Positions 13,901-26,926 of a stretch of DNA of 64,000 nt are shown in pieces. How positions within the stretch are numbered: position 1 is the first letter of the stretch; every line of letters begins with the position of its first letter. The stretch is from Macrotrachela quadricornifera (Eukaryota; Rotifera; Eurotatoria; Philodinida; Philodinidae): NCBI GenBank assembly GCA_022393335.1, contig JAJEKB010021165.1, forward strand, positions 17,127-81,126. Reading direction: 5' to 3'. The notes under the pieces are model-generated. The model was not told the DNA's origin. It saw only the letters and a program-made list of their open reading frames with translations, and did no database searches. The position numbers and the translations under genes were made by a program.

Positions 13901-16900
13901 AATTAAAATGGTAACAAAAACTTTCTTCAATTATTCAATCATTTGTCTATTTAATCTTCAATAATAAAAAAAATAAATCGAATTGACATTTTTAAATATT
14001 CGAGAAAACAAATATTTAAATTTAAGCAATTCTTGAGTTTTTTTAGAATGAATTTTAAGCTATTATTTATTCATTTTTGTCGAATGATTTTGAAGAAACA
14101 AAATATTTGTTAAGAAATTAATCATGAACATTAAGTCTTTTGAAAGTGAACATTTTTCGTTTTGTTTAGGTTGAGCCTTTAATGTATTTGTTATCTCCTT
14201 AGATCTTGGATATTCACTCAATGCGTTAGTATTATATTTTCCAGAAATTTATAATCGTTCTCTATTTGTTTCATGGTATTCAGTCGTGATTACTGCTTCT
14301 ATCCTAATCTATAACTATTATTACATAATGTTAACTGTAAAATCCTCGAGAAGTCAGATCAACTTCTACTTGATAGTTTTGTTTACCAACGTGCTAAAAC
14401 ATTTAAAACTATCTGGTGTTATGGTCAAAATAATTGTGCGAATTTGATAATGAGTGAAAAATTGCATGAACGACAAATAAAACAAAGAATACATGCAAAA
14501 TCTGAACGTTTCAATGAACAATTCCAATAATTACTTTCATCTTTTCATTTGATTATAAAAGACGTGGATTTTAAAATAGCAAGATCACTGTTCAATTTTT
14601 AATATGATTGTTATTCTGTTCAAAATAGATTTATTTTCTTGCGTTTTCTAATTCGTTTCTATGCTGGGAGCTCAACTGTCGGGTCACCATTTTCGTATTC
14701 GGTTTTCCTAAATAATCATAATTTAAATCCTTTTTGAAAATTTGACCTTAATTAATTCAAATCTGAGTACTCATATATAAAAAGAAAGTAATATTTAAGA
14801 CATTGCTATGTACATCAACAATAAATCTAATCACTTACGGAATATCTGTCATTATTGTATTTGAAGTAGCTGCATTTGCTTGTGTATCGAGTAATTGTCG
14901 AATATAATCATTCGTTGAAAATCGTTCAAATTCTGACCATGCATCATCAAGATAAGGAATTGCTGGAATCATTTCTAATAATCATATAATCAGATAAATA
15001 TAGTATCTCAAAAGTTATGAATAAATTTAAATCGCAATATCTTTATGTTCAACGAATGAAAGTAGTATTTTCGAAATATTTTTCATAGTTTTTGTTTGGT
15101 AGCGGGACTTTTGTCCACGATAGTATATAAATATCGTTTGACAACTATACTAATATTTAGATATTCAAAATAGTAAAATAAACACTACTAACTGAAACAT
15201 TGTAAGTCTTTTTGATCATGTTTACATTTTCGCCAACACCATCGACAAAATTGAACCATTGAAACAAAAAATGTAAATGGAGGAAATAATGCTGGTCGAG
15301 CATAATAATTACGTATAAGAGTACAACGATCATAAGCCCAAATATATTGTGCTTGTGTTTCAATATCATTTATTGTATTACTAGAAATTTTTTCTATTCA
15401 TCATTATTTAAATTCATTATTATATTTTCATATACCTGAATAAAGCAATGAGCAAATTTAACAGTAGTATATTAACAAAAAGCATATGAAATGCAAACAT
15501 AATTTGAGTAGCTATAGTAGTGCTAGCATCAGGTGTTTCTTAAGAAAGAATATATATGTATACAAATAAATACTGAATGTATTATAAGAACATTGTTTGC
15601 TTTGATCTTACCATCTAATTTTGAAAGTTCATTGTCAAAATTACCCAAGACGAAATAATAAACTGGATAGACCACATTACGGAAAAATTCTTGCCCGTTA
15701 GAAGCGACACTACCATAGTCTGTCATAGATCTTGATGTTATTCCATAGCCAAAAATGAAGACAACAATAATGATTATGAATAATAATAAATCATTAGTCT
15801 ATAATGTCAAAAAACATGTTATAAATATACAGAAAATGTTGACACAATTTGTCTACCATTTTTCGAATCATTGCTAATTTTGGACCAAGATCTGGAGCAA
15901 TACTAACAAAAAGAACTGCGATAATAAACCACAACTCTAAATCATAAGCCATCACAATTCTATAAATGTTATATTGCAAAATTTAAAAATTATTTCAATG
16001 ATTATATAGACTGCCTTGCTGCTGAAAACTTATCAATATCTGTTAGCACAAAATGTAGTATAAGTCCAATATAGAAGAGAAGATATGCCGGTAAAAGTAG
16101 ACATAAATTCGATAGTCTATTATTCCAGTCAAAATAGGTTAGAATTTTGCCCTTCAAATATCGATTTTCTTGGAAATAAAACTAGAAAACAACAAAGTTT
16201 ATTAATTAACATTTTAAATGAATGAAAAATGCTGACCTGTCGCACTTCTTCAAAAAACATAGTAGTGACAATTATAATAGTCATTATTTCAGTCCAATGA
16301 ATATCTACAATTCCATTTGATAATGGATTAAATGCATATAACATATAGTAACTGAATAAGAATAAGAAAATAATGTAGCCAAACTAGAATATTCGAAAAA
16401 CTCCAATATCACCTAAATATACAATTCAATGATATTGGACTCACGCAAGTATAAACATATTTGACAACAGGGCGGTTGTGAAAATGAAAAAAATGTCGAA
16501 TTATCGGCTCACTAGTGTCATAATCGTCGGAGTAGTCAATGCCATATTTTTCCAATCTAAATTTTTTGGTTTTTGTATTTATATAGGGTGGTTACAAAGT
16601 TTTGACCCCCCCTTATGTAAATCGACATGGAAACAATAGCTTTTGTTCGTACAATAGGAGAAAAAGAATGATAAATTAAAAAATACCGTTGAATTTGCGA
16701 ACAAACAATTATTTGCGGGATTTAAATTCTGACTATAGTCAAGAATGCTTACCGTCGTGTTGGATAGGTTGATTCTCCTGTCTATTCAATAAAAAAGACA
16801 AAATAATTCTAGTAAAGATTCCTTCATATTTTTTTACATTAATTTGCTGTTTTGTCTGATTCTTCTTATCGACTTGCTTTTCATAGATGGAGATGAACAG

Positions 16901-19900
16901 TTGTGCAACGCCCATTGTAAGTAAATTTATAACAAGACGAGCTCGTTCTTGTACTGGATCGATTTTATCATACCATATATTTGTTAGTAAAGCTTGACAT
17001 GCAACTTCATTTAAAAATTTTTTATTATCTCCTGCAATAGCCATTTGAAGACATGTAACATCTCCATAGAGCTCTACTTGACGAATAATTAATTCACAAG
17101 TTTTTTGTTTATTATAGACATAAGAACAACGTACAAATTCAATGGCATAGGTTTCAAAAATCTTTGCTTCTGAAAATAATCTTTCTTTTGATTCATGATC
17201 TGGTGCATAATATGTTAATGATTTTAGAATTTTTGAAGCAATAAGTGCTGAACATATACGAGTTTTCATTTGACCAAGAATTATTTTTGCCATTGCCAGT
17301 CGATAAGTTAGTATACACCAAAGAAAAATATCACGATAAATACATTCAGTATCATTGTTTACGTTCTCATTTGTATTTTGTGATTCATGTCGAGATGTTG
17401 GAATGTTTAGTTCATATCCGTCTTCAATATTACTATTCATCGGAACAATTTTTCTATTTTCTCTCGATTTCTTTGAGAATGATCGTTTTTTTACTGAATA
17501 TTTAGAGGGTGGACACATAAAATCACCGACAAGTATTTCAAGAATTTTATCTAGATCAGTTTCTTTTTTGAAATCAAGTTTTTGATCGATCTTGTCCAAT
17601 AGATAGAGTGAATCTGGCTGTATAAAATACCGTATTTTTATTTTTCGGTATAAAATTTCAATTTAAAATAAAGTTACTTACATTTTTACGTTTTGTTTCG
17701 GAGTATAAGTCTTTTAAAAAATGCTTTTCGGATGACCATGGTTCTTCTTCCGATGAATTAGCAGTATCACCCAACAAAGCCGAAAGATCAATATTGAGTT
17801 GAATAAAATTTCGAACAAATACTTGCATATTTTTACTTAAAGCATCGAGTAATATTGATCGGTTTTGTTCTATCTAAAATGTGAATATTTGTTAACAATG
17901 TTGTTAGAATAAAAGTATGAACAAAATACTTTTTTTGTATCGTTCCAATGTATTGTACTAGTAAGCAATTGATCTTCAGTAATATTGGAAATGCTCCAAT
18001 GAAGTGCTAGACGTATTTGATCAAAGTCAGTCATATCACGCGTTTCATCTTTTTTCGATAAGTTTTTTCTTGCTATAAATAGAAAAAAATCTCATAAAAA
18101 TTTCTTCGGGAATTTGAATTCAAAAATTGTCTTTTTGAAGATATAATCGTTAAACAATATCGTACATAATGTTTTAAATCCATGTCACCACTTTTTTGAC
18201 AACTGCGATGCAGCACCAGCAGTTGCGTTCGCATCTGCGACGCAGTCATCATAGTTTGTACTGACGCATGGAGGCATAAAAGGAAGTGTCGCAAGCACTC
18301 TAGCTTATTTTAATTTTTTACAGTGAGAAAGATACTTCATTTACTTTTCTAAAGAATAAAGGCCAATGCCAGGGTGTATTAAGTGATCAATACAAATATC
18401 TAATAATTAAATGAATGATAATCAATTAATTATTTAATTTAGTAATTTGTTATTTATTTATTTAGAAAATTCTGAAATCGTCTGGGCGGCATCTCTTACA
18501 AATGCGATTTTTTTATCGCAGTTGCGGTGTAGCTGCGATCGCACTGTGGTCTGTATTGCGAAAAATTTCGACAAATTGAAATTATTTCAAACAGAATTTT
18601 CATTATGAAGTTCTAAGATAAATCAAAACATTATTTCATGCAATCCTGCATAAAAAGCATTGCAAAAATTGAGTATCATCTATGATGAAAGAACTCTTAT
18701 CGATCGTTCATATAGTTATTCGACATCTCGATGTCTTTTCTGAAGTATGTAGCTATTGTTTAATAAGAGCTAAACATACAAGACATCATTTTCTATGACA
18801 GTATTTATAAGAACAAAAGAAAACTATTTGTTTATACTAACCTTGAATTAAACCATCATATATTGTATTTTGTAAAGAATTGGATTGACTGATATCGAAA
18901 ATATGTATATTATTACGAAATGGAGGTGTTAGACAAGTTGCAAAACAGAAAATATTATTTGCAAGAATTCGTTTTTCACGTAAATTCAATAATTCGCCTA
19001 CAGGTAATCTCCTGCCAGATTTCTTATATTCTTCCAGTCGAATGGCTGTGTAGAGTTTCGACACATCATTATAAATACCACGACGGAATTTGCCAAATGG
19101 GTGCAAAACTTGTCGTAAACTATCGATAAAAATATCAAAATTACAATAGAAATCAGAGATGTGACAAATATAATTATCCCCAAGTAAAAATATTTTACTT
19201 GTACTGGAAAAAATGTACTTGATACTTGTACTCACACTTTAAGAACAGTACTTGGTATTTATACTTATACTTCAGGATGAGTACTTGTGTACTTGAGTTT
19301 CAATTACGAAACAATGCCGGTATTTGCAGGGATCCTCGAAAGCTATAATATAGTAGGTCTATAGATGCTCAGATCTATTCTATAAAGGTAGCTATACATC
19401 CTCAAAGCCTATCCTTGGTGGCACCTATAGATCTATGAGGACTATAATATGGAGATATCCCTAGATCTTCAAGACCTATCCTATGATTTAGGAATGCACC
19501 AGTTCCAGTCGTGACTGGTCGCCCAGTTCTTCTGAAGTATCCGGTCAGACTGGACTGGTGCATCCCTACTATGATTCTACCCAGATGTTCTCTAACACAA
19601 TTCTATAGGAATATTCACTAGTAAGTTTGTGAAATTTCCAGTTGAGCTCGAGCCAGTCAGGCATCTGTCGTTCACATTAGTTGACGTAGGCACAGATCTA
19701 TCGATGAAACGATCTTTAGTTGAAGCGAAGATCAAAGTTTACTAAAATTTATAAATACAACACTGAGCGTAATGCTAATTGAGAAGTCAAATTATTTCAT
19801 CCCTTGTTTTATTAACTTATAATCAAGGATTATAGCCCACATTTGCTTCCTAAAGAAAAGCTCAGATACACGCCTCTTACATTAACTCTTAGGTGAATAT

Positions 19901-22900
19901 TTCGTAGGACATTTGGCAGCAGTTGATGTATCAAGTACAAGTGCGATTTTGCCAGTTTTCCGGATTGCGACTAAAAACCCTAGAAAACTAATGATAACTA
20001 GCGTTATCGAAATACTGTCCATGAAAAGTTATTGATAGCAAAATTTGAGTTTTCAGAATTTATCGGTACCGATATGCTAGGTTTTCAGAACCTATAGACA
20101 TTCCGATATTATTACCTTTGAAAATCCATATGTATTATCATGTTACAGGCATTAAAGACCTCTAGCTACAATCACAGAATAGGTCTTGAAGGTCTATGGA
20201 TATCCCTATATTATAGCCCTCATGGATCTATAGGTGTTACCATAGAATAGGCTTTGAGGATGTATGAATACCCTTATAGAATAGATCGGAGAATCTATAG
20301 ATGTACTATATTATAGCTTTCGAGAAGCCGTGTAAGCATCGGCATTTTTTAATTATTGAAGCTCGAGTACACAAGTACTCATCCTGAAGTATAAATACAA
20401 GTGTCAAGTATTCATCTTGAAGTACGAGTATCAAGTACATATTTTCCAGTGCAAGTAAAATACTTTTACTTGTGGCCGAGTTCTGATAGAAATTTTTCTC
20501 TTCAAGTTGGCTTACGTGAGTTCAATCGGCACATTTGAGTCTCCAGGTATAGGTAAAGTAAACGAATAATCAAGTATGAACATATCAATCTCATTTTCAT
20601 CATCACTATTTCTCTCATCATGATCAATATTTTCATATTTTTGATTTATTGCTATGTTTGAAATATCTTTAATGAAAAACTCTTTTTAATATTAAAGAAA
20701 TATTTCTAAACAAAAATTCACTTTTCGTTGCCTTAAAATATTTGCAAAATATACTAGCCAGTGGCCCACTTTGCTAAATGAGATGAAAAGAATCGAAATA
20801 AATATTTGTTTTTAGCAGACGTTTTCTATTACTTACGTCAACAATAACAACTGACACTTGATTTATTAGATCGGTCCATATCGAATGTATTGCGTAAAGA
20901 TTACCACCAACTAAGATAGTAACAAGTGGTACTAAATTCGAGAAATATTTGATATGAATAAAAATGCTAAATATGATATTTCATTAGAATAAAAAACCAG
21001 CTAACCTCTACGCCGTTCTCTATACGATATGTATCGAGCGAGTTTTGAAGCGAATTCACCATCATCTGTCGAACTATATGTACCATCATCAAAAAATATA
21101 TAGTGAGTATGATTGGGTTCGAGTGCATATCGACCAGGTAGATCATGCTCAAAGATTTCTTTGCTAATTAATATATAGAACATTATTGATTAGTAACATA
21201 ATAAAAATTAGTCAGATTATCGAACATCATTCTGACCAATAAAACATTGGTATATAATAGCCGACAAAAGCTTAAACGTGTTTGTCTATGTTTACTTTTG
21301 CTCTTAGAAGTTTTAGAAATGGTTTGAAGTATACCCCGGTCGAACAATATGATATTACCGCCGTATAACGATCTATTTTAATGTAGTGATAGTCCGTATT
21401 TCTGCGCCCACTTTTACGGCCGTATGGCGGACGATTTACGGATCGTTTTGTTCGACCGGGGTAGCTATGAGAGCGATAATATATGTCATAATGCAATCAA
21501 CATGTTATCAGACGAGTAATCTTAGGCAAAAAAAGTAGTTAGTGACTTGTTCAGGGTCATTACACTTTCGGTGACACAGCAGTTTGAACACAGTAACTCG
21601 TGGGTACATATACAACAACGTAATCAGACGTCCATGGCAACCGTATTATAAATAATATCGATCAAAATTGTAAAATTTGATAAATTATGACTTTATGTAA
21701 TTCATAAATGGTTCAAGTCAAGTTTCTGATAAATGTTTACGTAGTCTTTATACTCTGAAAGAGATAATACATGTGTTCTACAAAACTATTACATTATGCC
21801 ATTTTTTAAATTTAGTTCTTACTAATTGCTTTTAGAAAAGGGATTACTTATGACTTTCAAAAAACAAAAAAATAAAATCGCTTGACTTATTATTATAAGA
21901 TTATTCTTTCGAAATTTCAAGGCAACCGTTTTTTTTTAGGTATTTTTTGAGTTATTTCTAGCTATGCATTTGCAAAGGTTTGGGCCTAATTTTTTTTTTA
22001 GTTTGTCTTATTATCCATGAAATCGATGATTGATATTAGAGTCAAATTATATTTATTCAATAGTTATTGTTTTTCTTTTATTAGTGTTATTTCTAAAAAA
22101 TACAATATTTGCCAGACTATAGTGACAGACAAAACAAAATGATGCAGATCGTCAAATAGAACCTGGATTCGCAGGAGTTCCGATGCAAAATATTATAATT
22201 ATTCAATTCAAACAAGTCTCATCGAAGAACCCAAATATACATGATTTATGGTATGCCAATTATCAAGTACGAACTATGGAAAAATAGTATTCAACATGTT
22301 CGAAATTATTTTCAAAGGATGAAGGTATGCTGTTATTGCAAATCATACAAGTTTCATTCAGTATTTATTCTGAAATCAAATGTGTAAGGCACAGCCTTTA
22401 TGAATTCCGCTTTAAACTTTTGTCGTTTATTATACATCGATATATTTTGGATTTCTTTTTTAATAGATTACTATCAGACTTTAATGAATTAAATAGATTA
22501 ATCAAACCTGCCGCCAAGTATTTGACGATCATAAATGTTGCCCCATTTACCAATGGCAATAGCACTAAAATTAAGCTCGGCACTTTTAACTCGATTTTTG
22601 TAAACTATTTCACCAATCAATTCCGAAATTGTCTCTTCTTTATAACCACTTGTTATAATCCATGCATCTAAAATATGACTGTTTCATTTTTGTAAATTTA
22701 AACTATATCGCACACATACCCGATGCTACAGCGGCATCTGAAATTCCTCGCAAAAGTTCTTTTTCTAACCTGACGTTTAATGTTGAAGTTGCATCACCCA
22801 ACATTCGCATAATCAAGCTAGGTATAGGAATATTCCATAGTCCCAATAACACCATACAGATCTGATCATATTTTGTATCAGTATCACAGCGCAAATACTA

Positions 22901-23093
22901 CGTGATAAAGAAATTAAATACATTTCTTTCATCAATTACTTATTTACGTACTGGACTATCTGAATGTGGGAGTTCTCCATAACATACTGTTGGTAGTTTT
23001 TGAGTGTGCGTTTTCCAATTCCATACTTCGTTCGATTCGGACGCATCTCTTGTATGCCGAGGATTGCCGCACATACATTTTTTTCGATTAATT
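10999..23093 (-). CDS. TRPM-family cation channel with N-terminal LSDAT/SLOG region
   Basis: A membrane Ca2+/cation channel. Exons read on the minus strand: 23093-22952, 22897-22720, 22667-22508, 21163-21006, 20931-20837, 20773-20722, 20681-20516, 19119-18842, 18072-17930, 17873-17682, 17617-16753, 16556-16445, 16383-16237, 16181-16012, 15959-15857, 15798-15612, 15538-15436, 15380-15193, 14974-14839, 13889-13691, 13636-13552, 11174-10999 (about 1,345 residues; the start exon is not found). LSDAT region: KKCMCGNPRHT, HTQKLPTVCYGELP, DAWIITSGYKEETI, LEPNHTHYIFFDDG, VPLVTILVGG. Then TRPM homology repeats (RDIFLWCILTYRLAMAKIIL), S1-S6, pore FFRNVVYPVYYFVLGNF, S6 MLFVNILLLNLLIALF, a TRP box YIWAYDRCTLIRNYYARP, and a coiled coil (exon at 13889). 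No NUDT9 domain follows. Every junction closes in phase except 16753 to 16556. Subfamily not assigned. Confidence 0.93.
11175..13551. other. last TRPM intron (2.4 kb), made of foldback repeats
   Basis: Holds two hairpin-forming units. The first has arms at about 11925-12112 and 12790-12945 (shared GAGAGGATTGTAAATAAATT on opposite strands) and, in its middle, a second palindrome at 12246-12416 with arms sharing ATTCTTTTCTTGTATGTTTT. The second has arms at about 12993-13095 and 13430-13535 (AAAGAGTGAAGAAA in both) with a further palindrome at 13198-13287. About 11560-11640 can be read as an HTH-like peptide (SVSEVTVRRVK), possibly a scrap of transposase; weak. Confidence 0.6.
18178..18560 (+). 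repeat. dispersed repeat A, copy 1, with GCGATCGCA word array
   Basis: Lies in a TRPM intron (18073-18841). The stretch from ATCCATGTCA through CTTTTTTGACAACTG to GATCAATACAAATA at about 18405 recurs at 31855-32045 in the ARM-TIR intron, same strand. Copy 1 additionally carries clusters of GCAGTTGCG/TGCGATCGCA words on both sides (18205-18245, 18500-18545), resembling the subterminal arrays of the hAT elements in this window. Confidence 0.6.
19154..20485. mobile_element. non-autonomous hAT-type element, 1,332 bp, GTACTTG subterminal array
   Basis: Flanked by a perfect 8 bp duplication ATAGAAAT (19146-19153 and 20486-20493). Left end CAGAGATGTGAC; right end read inward CAGAACTCGGCCACAAG. Both ends then share a roughly 100 bp inverted region built of GTACTTG/GTACTCG words. 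The centre is filled with a degenerate repeat around CTATAATATGGAGATATCC and contains the 80 bp element at 19489. No transposase. It sits inside a TRPM intron (19120-20515), so splicing can still remove it. Confidence 0.85.
19489..19568. mobile_element. 80 bp hAT-type mini-element nested in a larger hAT
   Basis: Perfect 8 bp direct repeats CTATGATT at 19481-19488 and 19569-19576 flank an 80 bp unit. Left end TAGGAATGCACCAGTTCCAG; right end read inward TAGGGATGCACCAGTCCAGT. The interior is repeats of CCAGTC/GACTGG. It interrupts the minisatellite-like interior of the 1,332 bp element, so it is the younger insertion. Confidence 0.85.
21334..21461. mobile_element. 128 bp MITE with CCCCGGTCGAACAA ends and TA flanks
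   Basis: Left end CCCCGGTCGAACAATATGAT, right end read inward CCCCGGTCGAACAAAACGAT, with TA on each side (21332-21333, 21462-21463). Interior is rich in CGTA/TACG words. It lies in the TRPM intron 21007/21164-22507; the rest of that 1.3 kb intron (21465-22500) shows nothing I recognise. Confidence 0.75.
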
Positions 23094-23980
23094 CTATTAC
23101 AAACAGTATCATTCAATTATTTGAAATTTCAAAAACTAGTCCTAGTGAATGTACTAAGCTAAGGATACTTGAAAGAGTACTCCTCTACTAATATATCGCA
23201 GAGATTTTCGAAGACAAGTATTTTCAAATACTTTTAGATATGTATTAAGTATTTGGACGAATATCTCGCTGGAAAATGTTTAGTAACTGAGTAATTGAAT
23301 ATACTGATTGAATACTCAATTGGGTTTATTTCTGTTTTTCTGGAAAAAACTTATGACATTCATGTATTTTTCCAATTTGAAAACTCAAACAAGTCAAATT
23401 TCCAGATAGTCTACTCTGAATTTTGTGATCAAAATCTGCATGTTCTCAGCTAATAACTAGTCAAGTGATAATCCTAAAAAATTTAGTATGAAAACAGGTT
23501 AGTTTTCTATTTTTTGTCAAGTTATTAATCCGGAGTCGTGTGTAAAAAAGAACTCGATGAATCAACAATCACCATATAAAGTATAACAAATCTAAAATGC
23601 TCTCTAGAGTTTTCAATGAAAACATAGGTACGGATATCCATTTAAGTGCTTATAGGGTAAACATCATGTTAAGGACACCCAATTCAGTACCTATATCAGT
23701 TTGATAATTGAGAATAGACTTAGAGACGAGTTTAAAGTTTTGTTTTAATCAGTCACGAATCCAGTCGGAAAATTTTATATTCATCGAGTCCAAGCTCGAT
23801 TTCACATGAAAAGAGGCTGCATTGAAATAGTCTACGATGAGATACGAAAAACCAAGAAATAATATGCAATATTTTCAAAACTACTGTCTATTTTCTATGA
23901 CAAAATTTTTTTTGTTGATCGGAACCGAGATCCAATCGAAAAAAAAATTTACACTCTAGAATCCCTATCCTCTCTTATAG
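23094..23980. other. TRPM 5' flank; first exon(s) probably here
   Basis: The exon ending at 22952 begins at an acceptor (23094-23096, minus strand), so at least one upstream exon with the start codon must exist. I could not identify it. The segment contains no terminal-repeat element, so it probably holds the missing exon and promoter. Confidence 0.5.
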
Positions 23981-24179
23981 TAGGAGTATTAGTTTATTTT
24001 TATGTTTTGCTATAATAAAGAATAAAGTAACGAAATTCTTTATTTTTCAAAATAAAGTTAAAATAATGAAAAAAGACTGATTTATGCAAACTCTCTTGGC
24101 TGTAGCCAGGAATTTAATCCTGAAAGTAGCTGTGCGCTTGCATGGTTATTTGTAGGCACTGTTTGGTCCATTGTGACAA

Positions 24180-25420
24180 CAGAAACAAAAGCTATAAACT
24201 GCCTTTAGGTCCTCGAGAGCTAAATTATGTGAATATCTTTAGCTGTTCAAGCACTATACCATGGGAGTATCCTTAGGTCCTCAACTACCATAGAATGAGG
24301 TATTTCTACATTATCAAGTGCTATATTTTAACGTCATCGTTAAATTCGCATGAGCTGTGTTACGAAATACTCATAAATCCCCAAGACCGATCCCCTTGAT
24401 GATAACCAAGGTCTTAATCAAGAAAAACCCTATGTTCTTATCCGCAAAATAGTAGTTTGAACCTACAGTCAAAACAACTGGTGGATTCGCTCGATCCACG
24501 CTATTAGTTTGAAAAAAAATAAATAAATCAAAGCTATACCAACACTATATACTGATTAAAAGCTATGTCTGAATCCAATGTTTTTATTTCAATGAATTGT
24601 GTAATAAGAGGTATCGTGGATCAAAAGATTTCACTAGGTTACTTGCATATAGAGTTTAACTTGTGCCTGATGGGCCAACACACGATGATTTTCTTGATTA
24701 AGATTCTGACTACAGTGAAGGGGATAACTGTTGAAGACCTTGCAATACTCCAAAATATAGCATTTTGCAACCTAAGGGTATCGTCAATATATATAGTGCT
24801 GGAGGACCTGGAAATATCCTAACAATGTAGCACTTCAAAAATCAAAAGGTACTCTAATGTATAGTACTGAACGAACTAAGTATACCTCCATAATATAGGT
24901 TTATAAGACATAAAAGTGCCCTCGTAATATAGCACCTCAGGATCTAAAGGCACTCGCCCTTAATATAGTAATTGAACAGCTACAGCTACCTGTGATGAAT
25001 GTGATGATTACGATGAGTTTCCCTCCGTGTATATCGCAAGAACAACAAAAGCATGAATCAATAGGAACGTCAGAACAAGAGAAAGCGAAGTATCCCATGA
25101 GCACGTATCATCACGCGCAAAGTTATTTCATAAAACATGCGAAGCGAAGGAAGAATAGGTATATAGTATGGAGCTAATAATGAAAGAAACAAAGAACAAG
25201 CAAGTTGAAGCAATCGAATCATGGTCATGGCCATGACACTGCTCCCATATTATAGTACTTGAGGACTTAAGATTACCTCATAATATAGTAGGTGAGCACG
25301 TAAGGGTACCTCTATGATATAGTGCTTAACTTCCTAATGGCACTCGCATGATATAGTGTTTGAGGACGCAAGAGTATCCTCAATATATAGTATTTGAAGA
25401 CATTATGGTGCTCCCAAAAG
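24180..25420 (+). repeat. degenerate ~34 bp minisatellite, left arm
   Basis: Imperfect units with the consensus idea CATAATATAGTACTTGAGGA followed by CCTAAGGATACCTC, about 33-35 bp each, in both orientations. The segment 24350-24960 is repeated in inverted orientation at about 27870-28490 with high identity, including a 76-85 codon open frame that I regard as fortuitous. Similar units also fill 19320-20330, 29880-30020, 30410-30640 and 41630-41815. Confidence 0.7.
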
Positions 25421-25632
25421 CTTTTTTTCTGCGATGAGCGGGGACAGACGGTAATTGTCAACAAACGTTGAAACACAGAGTGAATTTCGAGACCAAGACC
25501 CTGACTGCTGCCAAGAGAATTTACAAAAATCATTCTTCACTCTTTATTTTAACTTCATTTTACAAATAAGGATTATCGTTATCTTTACTTTATAAAATAA
25601 AGATTAGGTAAATCTTTATCGTTATCTCATAG

Positions 25633-26372
25633 ATTGGTACAAATTAAATGGTCAGTATTTTATATAGATTATCAGTAAAGAAATTAAAGTATCACTATTA
25701 AATTGTATGGTCGGTAACTACTGCGTTTCCTCAGTTAGATTATTATTTAATCAGTAAATAAATAACTTAGTCAATATTTAAATCAAAATCTCAGTAACTA
25801 ATTCATTTTTTCATTAAACATAGTATTTGATCAGTAATTATACTTTTTTCTTTGATGAAGACATTTTGATGTAAATAGAAGAGTGATTACTTTCATTGGC
25901 TGGTAATAAGATCATCAGTTATAAAAAGTTTTTCTTTCCTGTCCTTTCTTTCACTTTATCAGTAGATGAATTAAAATGACTAGATAATGTCTGCAATTAT
26001 TGGGCATTTTTCAAAATATTATCTGGAAGCATATTGCCACCAAGGCAATTAGACAAAACTACTCCAAGTCGCCATCTGCTGCTAAAGATGTTAAAATTAG
26101 TGAGAAAAGACGTCGTCGTAGATCATCGAAAGTAGAAAAGGCATTATTGGTTCAATAAATTTCTATACTGACAATTATGCTAAGTTTACTGACAAAAGTT
26201 CAGAAAAAATTGAACAAAAAAATAAAATACTGACCCAAAGACAATTTAATACTCATTTTTTTCTAAACAAATACTAAACTTTCGAATTATTTACTGGTCA
26301 AAAATTACTGATCATTCGTTATAAAATACTGACCAATTAATTACATGCCTATATAAAGTAACGCCCCTAGTT
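25633..26372. repeat. DNA element with GGTCAGTATTTTATA inverted ends
   Basis: Left part reads AATGGTCAGTATTTTATATA; the right part read inward reads AATTGGTCAGTATTTTATAA. Both flanks carry repeated ATCAGTAA/TTACTGA words. The extreme right end read inward is TAGGGGCGTTAC, hAT-like, but I find no clear 8 bp duplication. No transposase. 26373-26926, between this and the next element, shows nothing recognised. Confidence 0.55.
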
Positions 26373-26926
26373 CTATTTTTCTACAAAGAATAAATATATG
26401 TACTCTTGCGCAATGAATGTCTTGCATTTTCGCTGTTGAAAGTCTAAACGTTTTATATTATCAATCCAGCTTGGATATATACCATCTTTATCCTAAAATA
26501 ATTCACATAAACTATCAGAAAAACAACTAACTTATGTATTACATACATCGTGCATCGAAACAATCTGTTGAATCGATGCCATATATCTAAACTAAAAACA
26601 ATCCTTGTCCAACCAATCTTTGTTATGAAATATATATTGTTTGACTGTTCCTTCTCTATGAATAAAAACTAAGAGCAAACAGTTACAACGAGATATTTTA
26701 AAGTAGACACATGAGATATCAGTATATCTTTGATAAAAATATCTCAGCTATTTCTACAAGGTTAATGCTTATAATAAAGAACAGAAAAAATTCTTACATT
26801 CATACGTATTATATGAGTTATCATTAAGTAAGTATTGATAAATCTCAAGGCTTATGATGAAGCTTACATTTTGAATCACGTTGTTGTTACACAGGTAAAT
26901 AGAGACGTTGCTTTACCTTTATTTTA

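Noticed and set aside
17245..17585. Plus-strand open frames opposite the large TRPM exon
   Set aside because: Antisense shadows of a well-supported exon.
24565..24822. 85-codon open frame, with a 76-codon copy at 28026-28256 (minus)
   Set aside because: The similarity is explained by the inverted duplication of the minisatellite block; no domain, no splice context.
24180..25420. CRISPR-like regularly spaced repeat
   Set aside because: Units are degenerate, contiguous and in both orientations, without unique spacers; the window is eukaryotic.
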